A stretch of DNA of 64,000 bases from Planctomycetota bacterium. GTDB lineage: Bacteria > Planctomycetota > UBA1135 > GCA-002686595. Every line of letters starts with the position of its first letter. Positions within the stretch are counted from its first letter, which is position 1. The stretch spans positions 1-64,000 of the forward strand of contig JAJDET010000163.1 in assembly GCA_029259655.1 (NCBI GenBank), given 5' to 3'. The notes under the pieces were generated by a model. That model was not told the origin of the DNA. It worked only from the letters and a program-made list of their open reading frames with translations, and searched no databases. The position numbers and the translations under genes were made by a program. Shown piece by piece: positions 23,922 through 32,543 of this stretch.

Positions 23922-26836
23922 TGGATGCTTACAGCATGGCCACGAACTTCGCCGCGTTGTTTCTTCAGCAGGAGCAGAACCTCACGAGAGAGCAGATTCG
24001 AACGACAGTGGATCGAGTGTGTGACTCGAACGGGTTCGACCTCTCTGACCAGGAAAGAGGACGTCTCGCAAGAGAACTCGAGTCGCAGTTTCAGACAGTG
24101 ATCGGTCGGGAAAGCGAGATGCGCGGGGATGACCGAGACTGGGACGACTGGCTTCGCCAGCGCAGCGCGGACATCGAGTGGCGGTTCTGGCTCCGATACA
24201 AGACGTACCTGGGGCAGCAGTCGTTCAGCAGCAAGGTGCTCGCTCGCCTTGAGGAGTCCACGGACCGAGTGCTCAACCTGATGGGAAACCCCGTGCGAGA
24301 AGGTGCCTGGGACCGAAGAGGCCTAGTTGTCGGGCTCGTTCAGTCCGGCAAGACCGCCCACTACGTCGGCGTCATGAACAAGGCCGTCGACGCGGGATAC
24401 AAGGTCATCGTTGTGCTGACTGGGTTTAACGAGAACCTCAGGATCCAGACACAGATTCGTGCTGAGGAAGGATTCCTGGGGTACTCGTATCACCACGACT
24501 CCTCCGACCCGGGGAAACAGCTGAGGCGAAGCTGCGGTGTGGATCGGGTGTCCCCGATCCAGCAGCGTGTTGATTCGGTGACGACGCGCAGGAACGACTT
24601 CAAGACCTCAATCGCGAATCAGTTCGCGATCCACCCAGGCGGTAACCCTATCGTCTTTGTGGTCAAGAAGAACGCCACCGTCCTGAAACACCTTCTCAAC
24701 TGGGTGGTGAACTTCGCCAGTGCGAAAGACGCCCAGGGCCAGCGCTACGTTCCAGCGCTTCCCCTCTTCGTGGTCGATGACGAGTCCGATGTTGGCTCGG
24801 TCAACACCAAGAAAGGAGCCGTTGATGACTACGGCGATGTGGACCCGGAACATGATCCGTCGAAGATCAACAAGCAGATCAGAAAACTGCTCTCCCTCTT
24901 CGATCAGAGTAGCTACGTCGGCTACACCGCCACACCCTTCGCGAACGTGCTCATTCATAATCTAGCGGCATCAGGAATCGACCGAGAAGACGGGCTGTTG
25001 ATCGGCGAGGATCTCTTCCCACGTAGCTTCATCGTGACGCTACCAACACCGTCGAACCATGTCGGCCCGACCGTGATCTTCGGGAACCGGCGTTCCGATG
25101 ATCAGGACCCCGGCCTACCGATAACCCGGGTGGTGACCGATGCGTCGATCAACACCTCCTCGGCCGGCGTCGCTGGTGACAGCTGCTGGATGCCCGAGTC
25201 GCACAAGAAGGACCATGTGCCCAGGTATGAAGGCAGGGACGAGCTCCCCCCCTCCCTGAGGAGGGCGATTCTCTCCTTCTTCCTTGTCTGCTGTGCGAGG
25301 GAGCTCCGAGGAGACGGAAAAAGGCACAACTCGATGCTCGTTCACGTGACCCGTTTCGTCGATGTTCAGGGACGCGTGCACGATCAGATCTCCGAGGTCG
25401 TCTCGCAGGTCCGAGATCGCCTCCGAAACAGCGTCGCGAACACCGCGTTACTCGAAGAGTTCCGGGACCTCTGGGAGCGTGGCGTCTCGGGTCTTGACGG
25501 TGAGGTCATCGATGATGGATTCACGAAGACCTCCGAGAAGATCCGATCCAGAGATGATGATATCTACCAGAATCCCTCGCATGCTTGGTGCGACGTCGAG
25601 ATTGGTCTGAGGCGCGCAGTCGAGTCGATCGAAGTACGGAAGATACACGGACAGTCCGGAGAGGATCTCAACTACGACGACCATCCAGATGGGCTCAACG
25701 TCATTGCGATCGGTGGGGACAAGCTCTCACGCGGCTTGACCTTGGAGGGCCTGTCGGTGAGCTATTTCCTTCGCTGTTCCAAGATGTATGACACCCTGAT
25801 GCAGATGGGGCGCTGGTTCGGGTATCGCCCCGGGTACTTGGATCTCTGCAGGCTCTACACGACACAGAGGCTGTGCCGCTGGTTCTCCCAGATCGCCGAT
25901 GCGACGGAGGAACTGAGATTGGAGTTCGACAGGATGGCCATGCTGAAGTGCACGCCGGAGGATTTTGGCCTGAGAGTGCGATCCCACCCCGAGATGCTGG
26001 TGACCTCCGCCGTGAAGATGCGTCATGGGGAGTCGAGGCAAGTGACGTTTCAGGGATCGATCGTCGAAACGATCGACTTCTCACGCAAGAAGGACATGAT
26101 CCAGAACAACTGGGAAGCTGGCGTCCAACTCGTCATCAACGCCAAGACGGAAGGCGGGAAGGTTGACTCGAGCAAGAGTCCCGTCAACTGGGAGTGGGAA
26201 CAGGTCAGCAGCGACCACGTTCTTGGATTCCTGAAGGCATACCAAGAGCACAAGTCCGCGAACAAGGTAAAGACACACCTTCTGCATGAGTACATCCGCA
26301 AAGAGATGGAGAGGGATCGTCTGATCCGCTGGCGGATCCTGGTAGCTACAGGAGTAGCGGGCAAGGGTGGAGAGTTTGCAATCGGTAAGATAACCGGGAG
26401 CAATGTCCAGCGGGACTGGAACGACAATGAGGATCATGCGTTCCGAAAGCAGCTGAAATCCGAGGATCACTATCGCATCAAGAGACTCGTAAGCCCGAAC
26501 CACGAAACCGCAGGACTGGACAAAACGACCGATCGGTACAAGAAAGAGCTGGAACGAAGCAGAGCGGATTGGGAGATAGAGCACGCGGCAGGAAGACGAA
26601 AGGGAAAGAGGCCGCCGGCGCCCTCAGGGATCTTTCTGAGGGAGATCCGATCCGAAGAGGAGGGACTGCTGATGCTCTACCCGCTGGATAGCGGCAATGG
26701 GAAGTCGGAAGAAGACAGCGCACTGCCGATCCTTGGATTCGCGATCAGCTTTCCAAGTGTCAACGAGCTTTCCTCTACGAAGGTCACGTACACAGTCAAC
26801 AACGTCTACCAGCAGGAAGAACTCGGCTTCCAATGA
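23918..26836 (+). CDS. Z1-domain superfamily 2 helicase-like ATPase
   Basis: The ATG at 23918 overlaps the previous stop (ATGA); 972 residues. The P-loop is GLVQSGKTAHYVG near 139 and the Walker B motif is VVDDESDVGS near 286. YTATPFANVL near 334 is motif III. GGDKLSRGLTLEGLSVSYF near 598 and LMQMGRWFGYRPGY near 628 are the Z1 hallmarks. Z1 proteins are large ATP-driven DNA motors or remodelers found with GHKL ATPases, PD-(D/E)XK nucleases and AIPR proteins. Full length by the look of it, with no missing motifs. The stop overlaps the next start (ATGA). Confidence 0.92.
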   Translation: MMDAYSMATNFAALFLQQEQNLTREQIRTTVDRVCDSNGFDLSDQERGRLARELESQFQTVIGRESEMRGDDRDWDDWLRQRSADIEWRFWLRYKTYLGQQSFSSKVLARLEESTDRVLNLMGNPVREGAWDRRGLVVGLVQSGKTAHYVGVMNKAVDAGYKVIVVLTGFNENLRIQTQIRAEEGFLGYSYHHDSSDPGKQLRRSCGVDRVSPIQQRVDSVTTRRNDFKTSIANQFAIHPGGNPIVFVVKKNATVLKHLLNWVVNFASAKDAQGQRYVPALPLFVVDDESDVGSVNTKKGAVDDYGDVDPEHDPSKINKQIRKLLSLFDQSSYVGYTATPFANVLIHNLAASGIDREDGLLIGEDLFPRSFIVTLPTPSNHVGPTVIFGNRRSDDQDPGLPITRVVTDASINTSSAGVAGDSCWMPESHKKDHVPRYEGRDELPPSLRRAILSFFLVCCARELRGDGKRHNSMLVHVTRFVDVQGRVHDQISEVVSQVRDRLRNSVANTALLEEFRDLWERGVSGLDGEVIDDGFTKTSEKIRSRDDDIYQNPSHAWCDVEIGLRRAVESIEVRKIHGQSGEDLNYDDHPDGLNVIAIGGDKLSRGLTLEGLSVSYFLRCSKMYDTLMQMGRWFGYRPGYLDLCRLYTTQRLCRWFSQIADATEELRLEFDRMAMLKCTPEDFGLRVRSHPEMLVTSAVKMRHGESRQVTFQGSIVETIDFSRKKDMIQNNWEAGVQLVINAKTEGGKVDSSKSPVNWEWEQVSSDHVLGFLKAYQEHKSANKVKTHLLHEYIRKEMERDRLIRWRILVATGVAGKGGEFAIGKITGSNVQRDWNDNEDHAFRKQLKSEDHYRIKRLVSPNHETAGLDKTTDRYKKELERSRADWEIEHAAGRRKGKRPPAPSGIFLREIRSEEEGLLMLYPLDSGNGKSEEDSALPILGFAISFPSVNELSSTKVTYTVNNVYQQEELGFQ

Positions 26837-27855
26837 GCGGAGGCTTCTACAGGACTTCCGTTTCCGGTATCGATGTCACCGGAGCTGCTGGGCCATACCA
26901 GGGAAAGCTGATCTCGGGAATCACCGTCGTCGATGTCCGTGCGGCCCGCAGAGTCTCCGATGGGCTGGAAGCAATGCAGCTGGTCGCGAGCGCAGACAGC
27001 TTGGCCGGCATCGTCAAGTGGCCCAGTTCTGCCGGCTTCCAGATCGATCTTTCACCGGTAGATCCAGGCTCATCACACTCGATGATGCAGATCCTCCTCC
27101 AGCTCACCGAAGCACGCTACCGAGACGTGTTCTTCGCGCTCTGCGAGGACGTATGCTCAGTGCTGACTACCATGAAGGGGGAAGGAGAAGCCGTTCGCGC
27201 CCTTCATTCCCGGCTCGGTCGCTGGCAGTCGTTCCTCAGACAGAATCGACCGGATGGGTTGTCCCCGGAATCACAGGTGGGGCTTTTTGGTGAGCTCTAT
27301 GTCCTGCGTGAGCATCTCCTGCCACGTATCCATCCGATGGTGGTCCTTCCGGCATGGAGAGGGTGCAAGGGCGCCAACCAGGACTTCCAGTTCGCCGACT
27401 GGGCGCTGGAAGTGAAGACCAGCCGGGCACCGATTCTCGAGAAGGTCTCCATTAGCAATGTTCAACAGCTCGACGAGGATGGGGTCTTGTCATTGGTTCT
27501 CACCGTCGTACAGGTGCATTCGAACGAGACCACCGGTGAGACGCTGCCTGAAATGATCAGTAGTCTTCGCAGCCGTCTCCCAGACGACGTGCGCGACCTA
27601 CTGGATGAGGGATTGGTGGAGGTCGGATACCTCGATGTCCACGAGGAGCTCTACGAGAGAACCAGGTACCAAGTCAGCGACGTCATCCACCACGAAGTGA
27701 AGGATGGCTTCCCCAGGCTCCTCAGGGAGGATCTTCCTGACGGGGTCAAGAAGGTGCGCTACGAAGTCAGTCTCGACGCAGCCCAAGGCTTCCGAGTCAA
27801 CGAGGACTCGTTTCACATGATCATCGAGGAGGGCGGGGATGCCTGCGGTAACTGA
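26833..27855 (+). CDS. PD-(D/E)XK nuclease-like protein (DUF4420)
   Basis: The protein has 340 residues and starts in the ATGA overlap with the Z1 gene. The catalytic core is visible: GLFGELYVLREHLL near 149 (helix with Glu), DFQFADWALEVKTSR near 182-196 (Asp then E-x-K), and SISNVQQLDEDG. These are the residues of a PD-(D/E)XK nuclease of the DUF4420 family. In this context it is the probable DNA-cleaving subunit. It overlaps the AIPR gene by 17 bases, so all four genes are translationally coupled. Confidence 0.9.
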   Translation: MSGGFYRTSVSGIDVTGAAGPYQGKLISGITVVDVRAARRVSDGLEAMQLVASADSLAGIVKWPSSAGFQIDLSPVDPGSSHSMMQILLQLTEARYRDVFFALCEDVCSVLTTMKGEGEAVRALHSRLGRWQSFLRQNRPDGLSPESQVGLFGELYVLREHLLPRIHPMVVLPAWRGCKGANQDFQFADWALEVKTSRAPILEKVSISNVQQLDEDGVLSLVLTVVQVHSNETTGETLPEMISSLRSRLPDDVRDLLDEGLVEVGYLDVHEELYERTRYQVSDVIHHEVKDGFPRLLREDLPDGVKKVRYEVSLDAAQGFRVNEDSFHMIIEEGGDACGN

Positions 27856-29989
27856 GGTTCAGGATCGACGGTTTCTTGAGTTCCTCGAGGACTTTCGCGA
27901 TGGCGTCCGGTTGAGGCGACTGGGCGCGGTCGGCCCGGATAACGTCCAGTCGCGCATTCCGAGGGAGGAGGCACTCACGGCGGAGTTCCTCGAGAGGCTT
28001 TGCGATGGGGGCGACCTTCCGGACCTGGAGCCGGTGAACTTCCCCCAACAGAAGATGGGCAACGCCAACGCCCAGGCCAATGCCTACGCGATATCCGAAG
28101 TCGACCAGAGAGTCGATCTCGTGGTCACGATCTCCGGCGAATCGAGGCCGAATGAGGACTCCTCCCCGATGGTCTCCGGGGCCCAGATTATCGCCGCCGC
28201 GAAGCGAGCTCTACAGGTCTTCAAATCTGCGCAGAAGGCCGTCCACAAAGAAATGGAACCTTCATCGACAGCTGCCGACATGTTTCAGCTCCTGCACGTG
28301 AATCGCGGAGACGTGTCCGGGATCCGGGTAGTCGTCTTGGTGGATGGAATCGCGAAGGCAGCCGAGCTCGAACAGCCGGAGGGACTTCCACAGGTGAAGC
28401 TCGATGTCTGGGATCATGTCCGGCTTCATCGAGTCTGTACGTCGGGGTTGCCCTATGACGCGGTCACCATAGACCTCATGGACTATCTCGGCGAGTCATT
28501 GCCATTCGTCCGGTCGAATGTGGAGGTCGATGATCACGAGTGCTTCCTGACCATCTTCCCGGGAGATCTGCTTCATGATCTCTACGACCAGCATGGAGCC
28601 CGCTTGCTGGAGCTAAACGTCCGTTCTTTCCTGCAAGCGCGGGGCAAGGTGAACAAGGGTATCCGGAAGACTCTGGAGGACGACCCCGACCACTTTCTCG
28701 CCTTCAACAACGGAATCTCGGCCACGGTCGAACAGCTCGAGTTCGGCGCGCGAGCGGACGGTTCGAGGGGCATTGTGCAGATGAAGGGCCTTCAGATCGT
28801 CAACGGTGGACAGACGACGGCATCGATTCATCGTGCGAGGAAGCAAGACAAGGTCGACCTTTCGAGGGTCCGGGTCCAGGTCAAGATCACTGTTGTTGAT
28901 CCTGAGTACCTGGATACGCTGGTTCCGAACATCAGCCGATACTCCAACACCCAAAACAAGGTCAACGAGACCGATTTCTCGGCAAACCACCCCTACCACG
29001 TCTTGCTCCAGCAGCTCTCGGAGCGAATCTGGTCACCGGGCGAAACCACTCGCTGGTTCTACGAGAGGGCGCGAGGGCAGTGGGAAGTCGCGCGCTCGAG
29101 GGACGGAACGACTGAAGCGAGAAAGAGAGCCTTCGATGCGAGGACACCGAAGAGCCAGAGGATTGACAAGGCCCTGCTGGCGAGATCGGAGAACAGTTGG
29201 AATCAGAAGCCCCACATCGTGAGCCGAGGCGGACAGAAGAACTTCGTCGACTTCATGACAGGCATTGGTGAGACACTTCCCGAGGAGGCTGACTACCGAA
29301 ACATCGTGTCACGTGTAATCCTGTTCAAGGCGGCCGAGATGGTTGCCCGACGCATTGGCTTCTCGGCTTACCGGGCGAATGCGGTCACGTACACGGTGTC
29401 GCTTGTTTCCTACCGCACGCTTCGCCGACTGGACCTGGATCAGATCTGGAGAGGGCAGGCGATTGCGGACGTGCTGGAGGATCTGCTTCGAGACTGGATG
29501 CCCCGAGTGCACGACTGCATCACGGGTACGGCCATCGAGAAGGGCAAGAACGTGACGGAGTGGGCGAAGAGACACGACTGCTGGGCAGTCGTCCAGAACC
29601 TAGACGTCGTCGTTCCCGATGCACTCGAGAACGTCCTCGGCGAAGGTCTGCCACTTCCGAACGTCGGTGCCTTTAGGGACGGAAACGTCGCCCGGCGTCT
29701 AACGGATGAGGAGATACGGCGACAGGAGGCGGTCATGGCAATGACGGCCGATGAATACGCACGCGTCTTTCAGAGGACGAGCAGGTACCTCGATTCGCAT
29801 GGGATGCAGTACCGCGCCTGGACCGCGATGCTCGGATGTCTCACGACGGTACAGACGTATGCCGAGAATGGCTGGACGAGGATCCCTACTCCAAAGCAAA
29901 CCAAGCAGATCCTCAAGGCAATCGACTTCCTGAAGGAACGCGAGGAAGTACAGGTCGATGGCGAAGAACACGCTCAAGAGGGGGCCTAG
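27839..29989 (+). CDS. AIPR-family (abortive infection phage resistance) protein
   Basis: The protein has 716 residues. FLAFNNGISATV near 286, GLQIVNGGQTTASIH near 317 and ISRYSNTQNKVNETDF near 363 are the diagnostic AIPR motifs. The C-terminal third is helical. AIPR proteins appear in phage-defence operons, and their biochemical role is not settled. It is the last gene of the coupled operon; 391 bases without a clear gene follow before the glycosylase-methyltransferase fusion on the same strand. Confidence 0.92.
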   Translation: MPAVTEVQDRRFLEFLEDFRDGVRLRRLGAVGPDNVQSRIPREEALTAEFLERLCDGGDLPDLEPVNFPQQKMGNANAQANAYAISEVDQRVDLVVTISGESRPNEDSSPMVSGAQIIAAAKRALQVFKSAQKAVHKEMEPSSTAADMFQLLHVNRGDVSGIRVVVLVDGIAKAAELEQPEGLPQVKLDVWDHVRLHRVCTSGLPYDAVTIDLMDYLGESLPFVRSNVEVDDHECFLTIFPGDLLHDLYDQHGARLLELNVRSFLQARGKVNKGIRKTLEDDPDHFLAFNNGISATVEQLEFGARADGSRGIVQMKGLQIVNGGQTTASIHRARKQDKVDLSRVRVQVKITVVDPEYLDTLVPNISRYSNTQNKVNETDFSANHPYHVLLQQLSERIWSPGETTRWFYERARGQWEVARSRDGTTEARKRAFDARTPKSQRIDKALLARSENSWNQKPHIVSRGGQKNFVDFMTGIGETLPEEADYRNIVSRVILFKAAEMVARRIGFSAYRANAVTYTVSLVSYRTLRRLDLDQIWRGQAIADVLEDLLRDWMPRVHDCITGTAIEKGKNVTEWAKRHDCWAVVQNLDVVVPDALENVLGEGLPLPNVGAFRDGNVARRLTDEEIRRQEAVMAMTADEYARVFQRTSRYLDSHGMQYRAWTAMLGCLTTVQTYAENGWTRIPTPKQTKQILKAIDFLKEREEVQVDGEEHAQEGA

Positions 29990-30380
29990 CGGATCCGTCG
30001 GAAACCTATCGAGATAGAGCTGCCAACCAGCTAGCTGTTCTCCTCACCGCGCTTGAGTCAGACGCCTACCGAGCTGTGGTCTCTTCGAGGCTTCGTCCAG
30101 AACGGTCTCGAAGCTCATTCACTCGAGTGGTCTTGACTTCACCCCCGCCACGGGTAGGCCTAGCCACGCATTGTTCGCTCGCGAGCCGAGCAAGAGTCAC
30201 CCAACGAAGCCACCGCGGCTTCCGACGAACTTTCCGCTCTGCTCGGGAGTTGGTGGGGGGGAATCAGTAGCGGTGCAACTTCGCTGGCTGGACGTCGTTC
30301 TCGGTCACTTCGCGGCGGAGGAGCACCTCGCTGTCCTCATCGAGCTCGATACCCGGTTGGTTTTTTGGAATCATCTCCTC
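29990..30380. other. gap between the AIPR gene and the fusion gene; possible 36-codon minus-strand ORF
   Basis: No clear gene is seen on the plus strand. On the minus strand an ATG at 30374, preceded by GAGGAG, opens a 36-residue frame (MIPKNQPGIELDEDSEV...) to 30264, acidic and plausible as protein but without relatives that I know. It starts 6 bases from, and divergent to, the fusion gene ATG, so the two would share a promoter region. It may equally be chance. Confidence 0.3.
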
Positions 30381-32543
30381 ATGGGCAGCCGGACGACCCG
30401 TGGGAAGAGCAAGAAAAAGGAAGTGGCAATTGAGGCGCGCGCCCGACGAGGCCCTCGTGGGCGTGAGCTTGGCCCGGAAGCCGGCTGGCCCCCCGACGAC
30501 AGGGAGCGTCGCGATTTCCTTCACCGGCCTAGGAGCTTCCCCGGCTATGTCGGCACTTGGAGAAAGCACCTGATCAACCAGACCCTCGAAGGGGCCTCGC
30601 TTCTGTCATTTCCACGAGGCTCAGATCGCGAGGGAGTCTCGAAGAGACTCGACGACGGCATCGCCCATATCCGCGAGCTCTCTCGCATCCTTGCGCTCGT
30701 TCACGGAACCCCCCGCCTCGGGAACCCCGAGGATCCTGTGGATGAACTCGTTTACATCATCCTCTCCAGGAAGACCCGCGAGGGCGCCTACCAGGAGGCC
30801 TTCCACGCGCTGAAGGACGCGTTCGACACCTGGGACGATCTCCTCGCGGCTCCGGCGAGGAAGGTCACTCGCCTCATCCATTCCGGAGGATTGTCCGCAA
30901 AGAAGACCGAGAGCCTCCTGGGAGCGCTTTCCACGCTGGTCGAACGATTCGGCTCGTGCACGCTCGAGCCCGTTCGAACCTGGTCGGACGAGGAGCTCGG
31001 CGACTTCCTGTGCTCCTTGCCCGAGATCAGTCGCAAGAGTGCGTACTGCATCATGATGTACTCGCTCGGGCGTGAAGTGTTCCCCGTGGACACTCATGTC
31101 GGAAGGATCCTTGCCAGGATCGGACCGTACTCCGAGCTTGGGCTCGACCTGAATGGTCTCGATCACAAGAAGCTGCAGAAGGTCCTCGACGACCTCATCC
31201 CGCCCAGCCTTCGCTATCCACTTCACGTGAACCTGGTCGCCCACGGACGGTCGACCTGCAAGGCCCGGAATCCGCTTTGCGGGCAGTGCGCTGTCCGCAA
31301 GCTCTGCAGCACCTATCGCAAGGAGGAAGTCACCCGGGTCAGCGTAGAGGAACCCGACACTGTCGACCTCTTCTGCGGAGCAGGGGGTCTCTCCCTTGGC
31401 TTCCAGCGGGCTGGCTTCCGGACCTCCTTGGCCCTGGATAGCAACCCGGCGGCGATCAACACCTACAAGCTCAACCACCCCTCCGTCCCGGACGATCGAG
31501 TCCTGTGCAAGAGCGTCGAGGACCTCGAAAACGGAGAACTCCTCCGCCGTCTACGGCGCAAGAAACCCACGGTCCTTCTTGGCGCCCCCCCCTGCCAGGG
31601 CTTCTCGAACGCCGGGTTCCGCTCCAAGGCAACGAGACACCGCTACTTCGCAGGCGAGGACGGGCGCAACGACCTCTTCACCTTCGTCCTCGCTGCGGCC
31701 GTGGAACTGAAGCCACGGCTCGTGCTACTCGAGAACGTCCCGGGGATGCACTCCGCCAAGAAGGGGATGCGAACCTACATGGAAGAGGCGGCCCGCTACC
31801 TGGAGGAGGCGGCCGGATACAGGACCGAGATCTGGAAGCTCAACGCGGTCGAGTTCGGCGTGCCCCAGGACAGGAACAGGATGTTCCTCGTGGCATCGAG
31901 AATGAAGACGATGCCCTTCAGGCCGCCGCCCGAGTACCAGAACCGCCAGTCAAGCAGCTTCGACCTGGACGCTCTCCCCCCCATCACCCTCGAGGAGGCC
32001 ATCTTCGACCTTCCCCACGTCGGGCCTGGTGAAGGAGAGGGCGTTGCCGTCGACCCCGCTCCCGATCTTGAAGAAGATCGGCGGACGCGGCGTTACCTGC
32101 GCAAGTTCGACCTGGTCAGGAGGACGGGAGTTCTCTTCAATCACAACACGCGGTATCACAACGATCGTGATCTCGAGCTGTACCGGATCCTGGAACCCGG
32201 AGAGGACAGCGTGCATGCGATTGCCCGGCACGGAAGAGACGACCTGATGCGTTACCGGGCAGACGTCTTCGACGACAAGTACATGAAGCTCCGACCGGAC
32301 ATGCCCTGCAAGACGATCGTGTCTCACCTCGCGAAGGATGGGAACGGCTACATCCATCCCTACCAGTCGAGGTCTCTCACGCTCCGCGAAGCGGCCCGTG
32401 TGCAGTCGTTTCCTGACGATCACCCTTTCTGTGGCTCCGCATCCGAGCAGTGGATCCAGCTGGGGAATGCAGTACCGCCCGTGATGGCCGCGGCCATCGC
32501 GAAGAGCTTTCTCAGGACCCTCGAAACGGAGAAGTGCCGATGA
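30381..32543 (+). CDS. endonuclease III-type DNA glycosylase fused to DNA cytosine-5 methyltransferase
   Basis: The ATG at 30381 gives 720 residues; the start is uncertain because no ribosome site is obvious. Residues about 95-310 are an HhH-GPD glycosylase: DELVYIILSRKT near 118, then CSLPEISRKSAYCIMMYSLG with the catalytic Lys in RKSA near 218 and Asp in FPVDTHVGRI near 235, then a [4Fe-4S] loop C-x6-C-x2-C-x5-C near 293-309. Residues 325-715 are a Dcm-type methyltransferase: DLFCGAGGLSLGF (motif I), APPCQGFS (IV, catalytic Cys), ENVPG (VI), QSFPDD (IX/X side) and GNAVPP (X). Both active sites look intact. The stop overlaps the next ATG (ATGA). Confidence 0.92.
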   Translation: MGSRTTRGKSKKKEVAIEARARRGPRGRELGPEAGWPPDDRERRDFLHRPRSFPGYVGTWRKHLINQTLEGASLLSFPRGSDREGVSKRLDDGIAHIRELSRILALVHGTPRLGNPEDPVDELVYIILSRKTREGAYQEAFHALKDAFDTWDDLLAAPARKVTRLIHSGGLSAKKTESLLGALSTLVERFGSCTLEPVRTWSDEELGDFLCSLPEISRKSAYCIMMYSLGREVFPVDTHVGRILARIGPYSELGLDLNGLDHKKLQKVLDDLIPPSLRYPLHVNLVAHGRSTCKARNPLCGQCAVRKLCSTYRKEEVTRVSVEEPDTVDLFCGAGGLSLGFQRAGFRTSLALDSNPAAINTYKLNHPSVPDDRVLCKSVEDLENGELLRRLRRKKPTVLLGAPPCQGFSNAGFRSKATRHRYFAGEDGRNDLFTFVLAAAVELKPRLVLLENVPGMHSAKKGMRTYMEEAARYLEEAAGYRTEIWKLNAVEFGVPQDRNRMFLVASRMKTMPFRPPPEYQNRQSSSFDLDALPPITLEEAIFDLPHVGPGEGEGVAVDPAPDLEEDRRTRRYLRKFDLVRRTGVLFNHNTRYHNDRDLELYRILEPGEDSVHAIARHGRDDLMRYRADVFDDKYMKLRPDMPCKTIVSHLAKDGNGYIHPYQSRSLTLREAARVQSFPDDHPFCGSASEQWIQLGNAVPPVMAAAIAKSFLRTLETEKCR

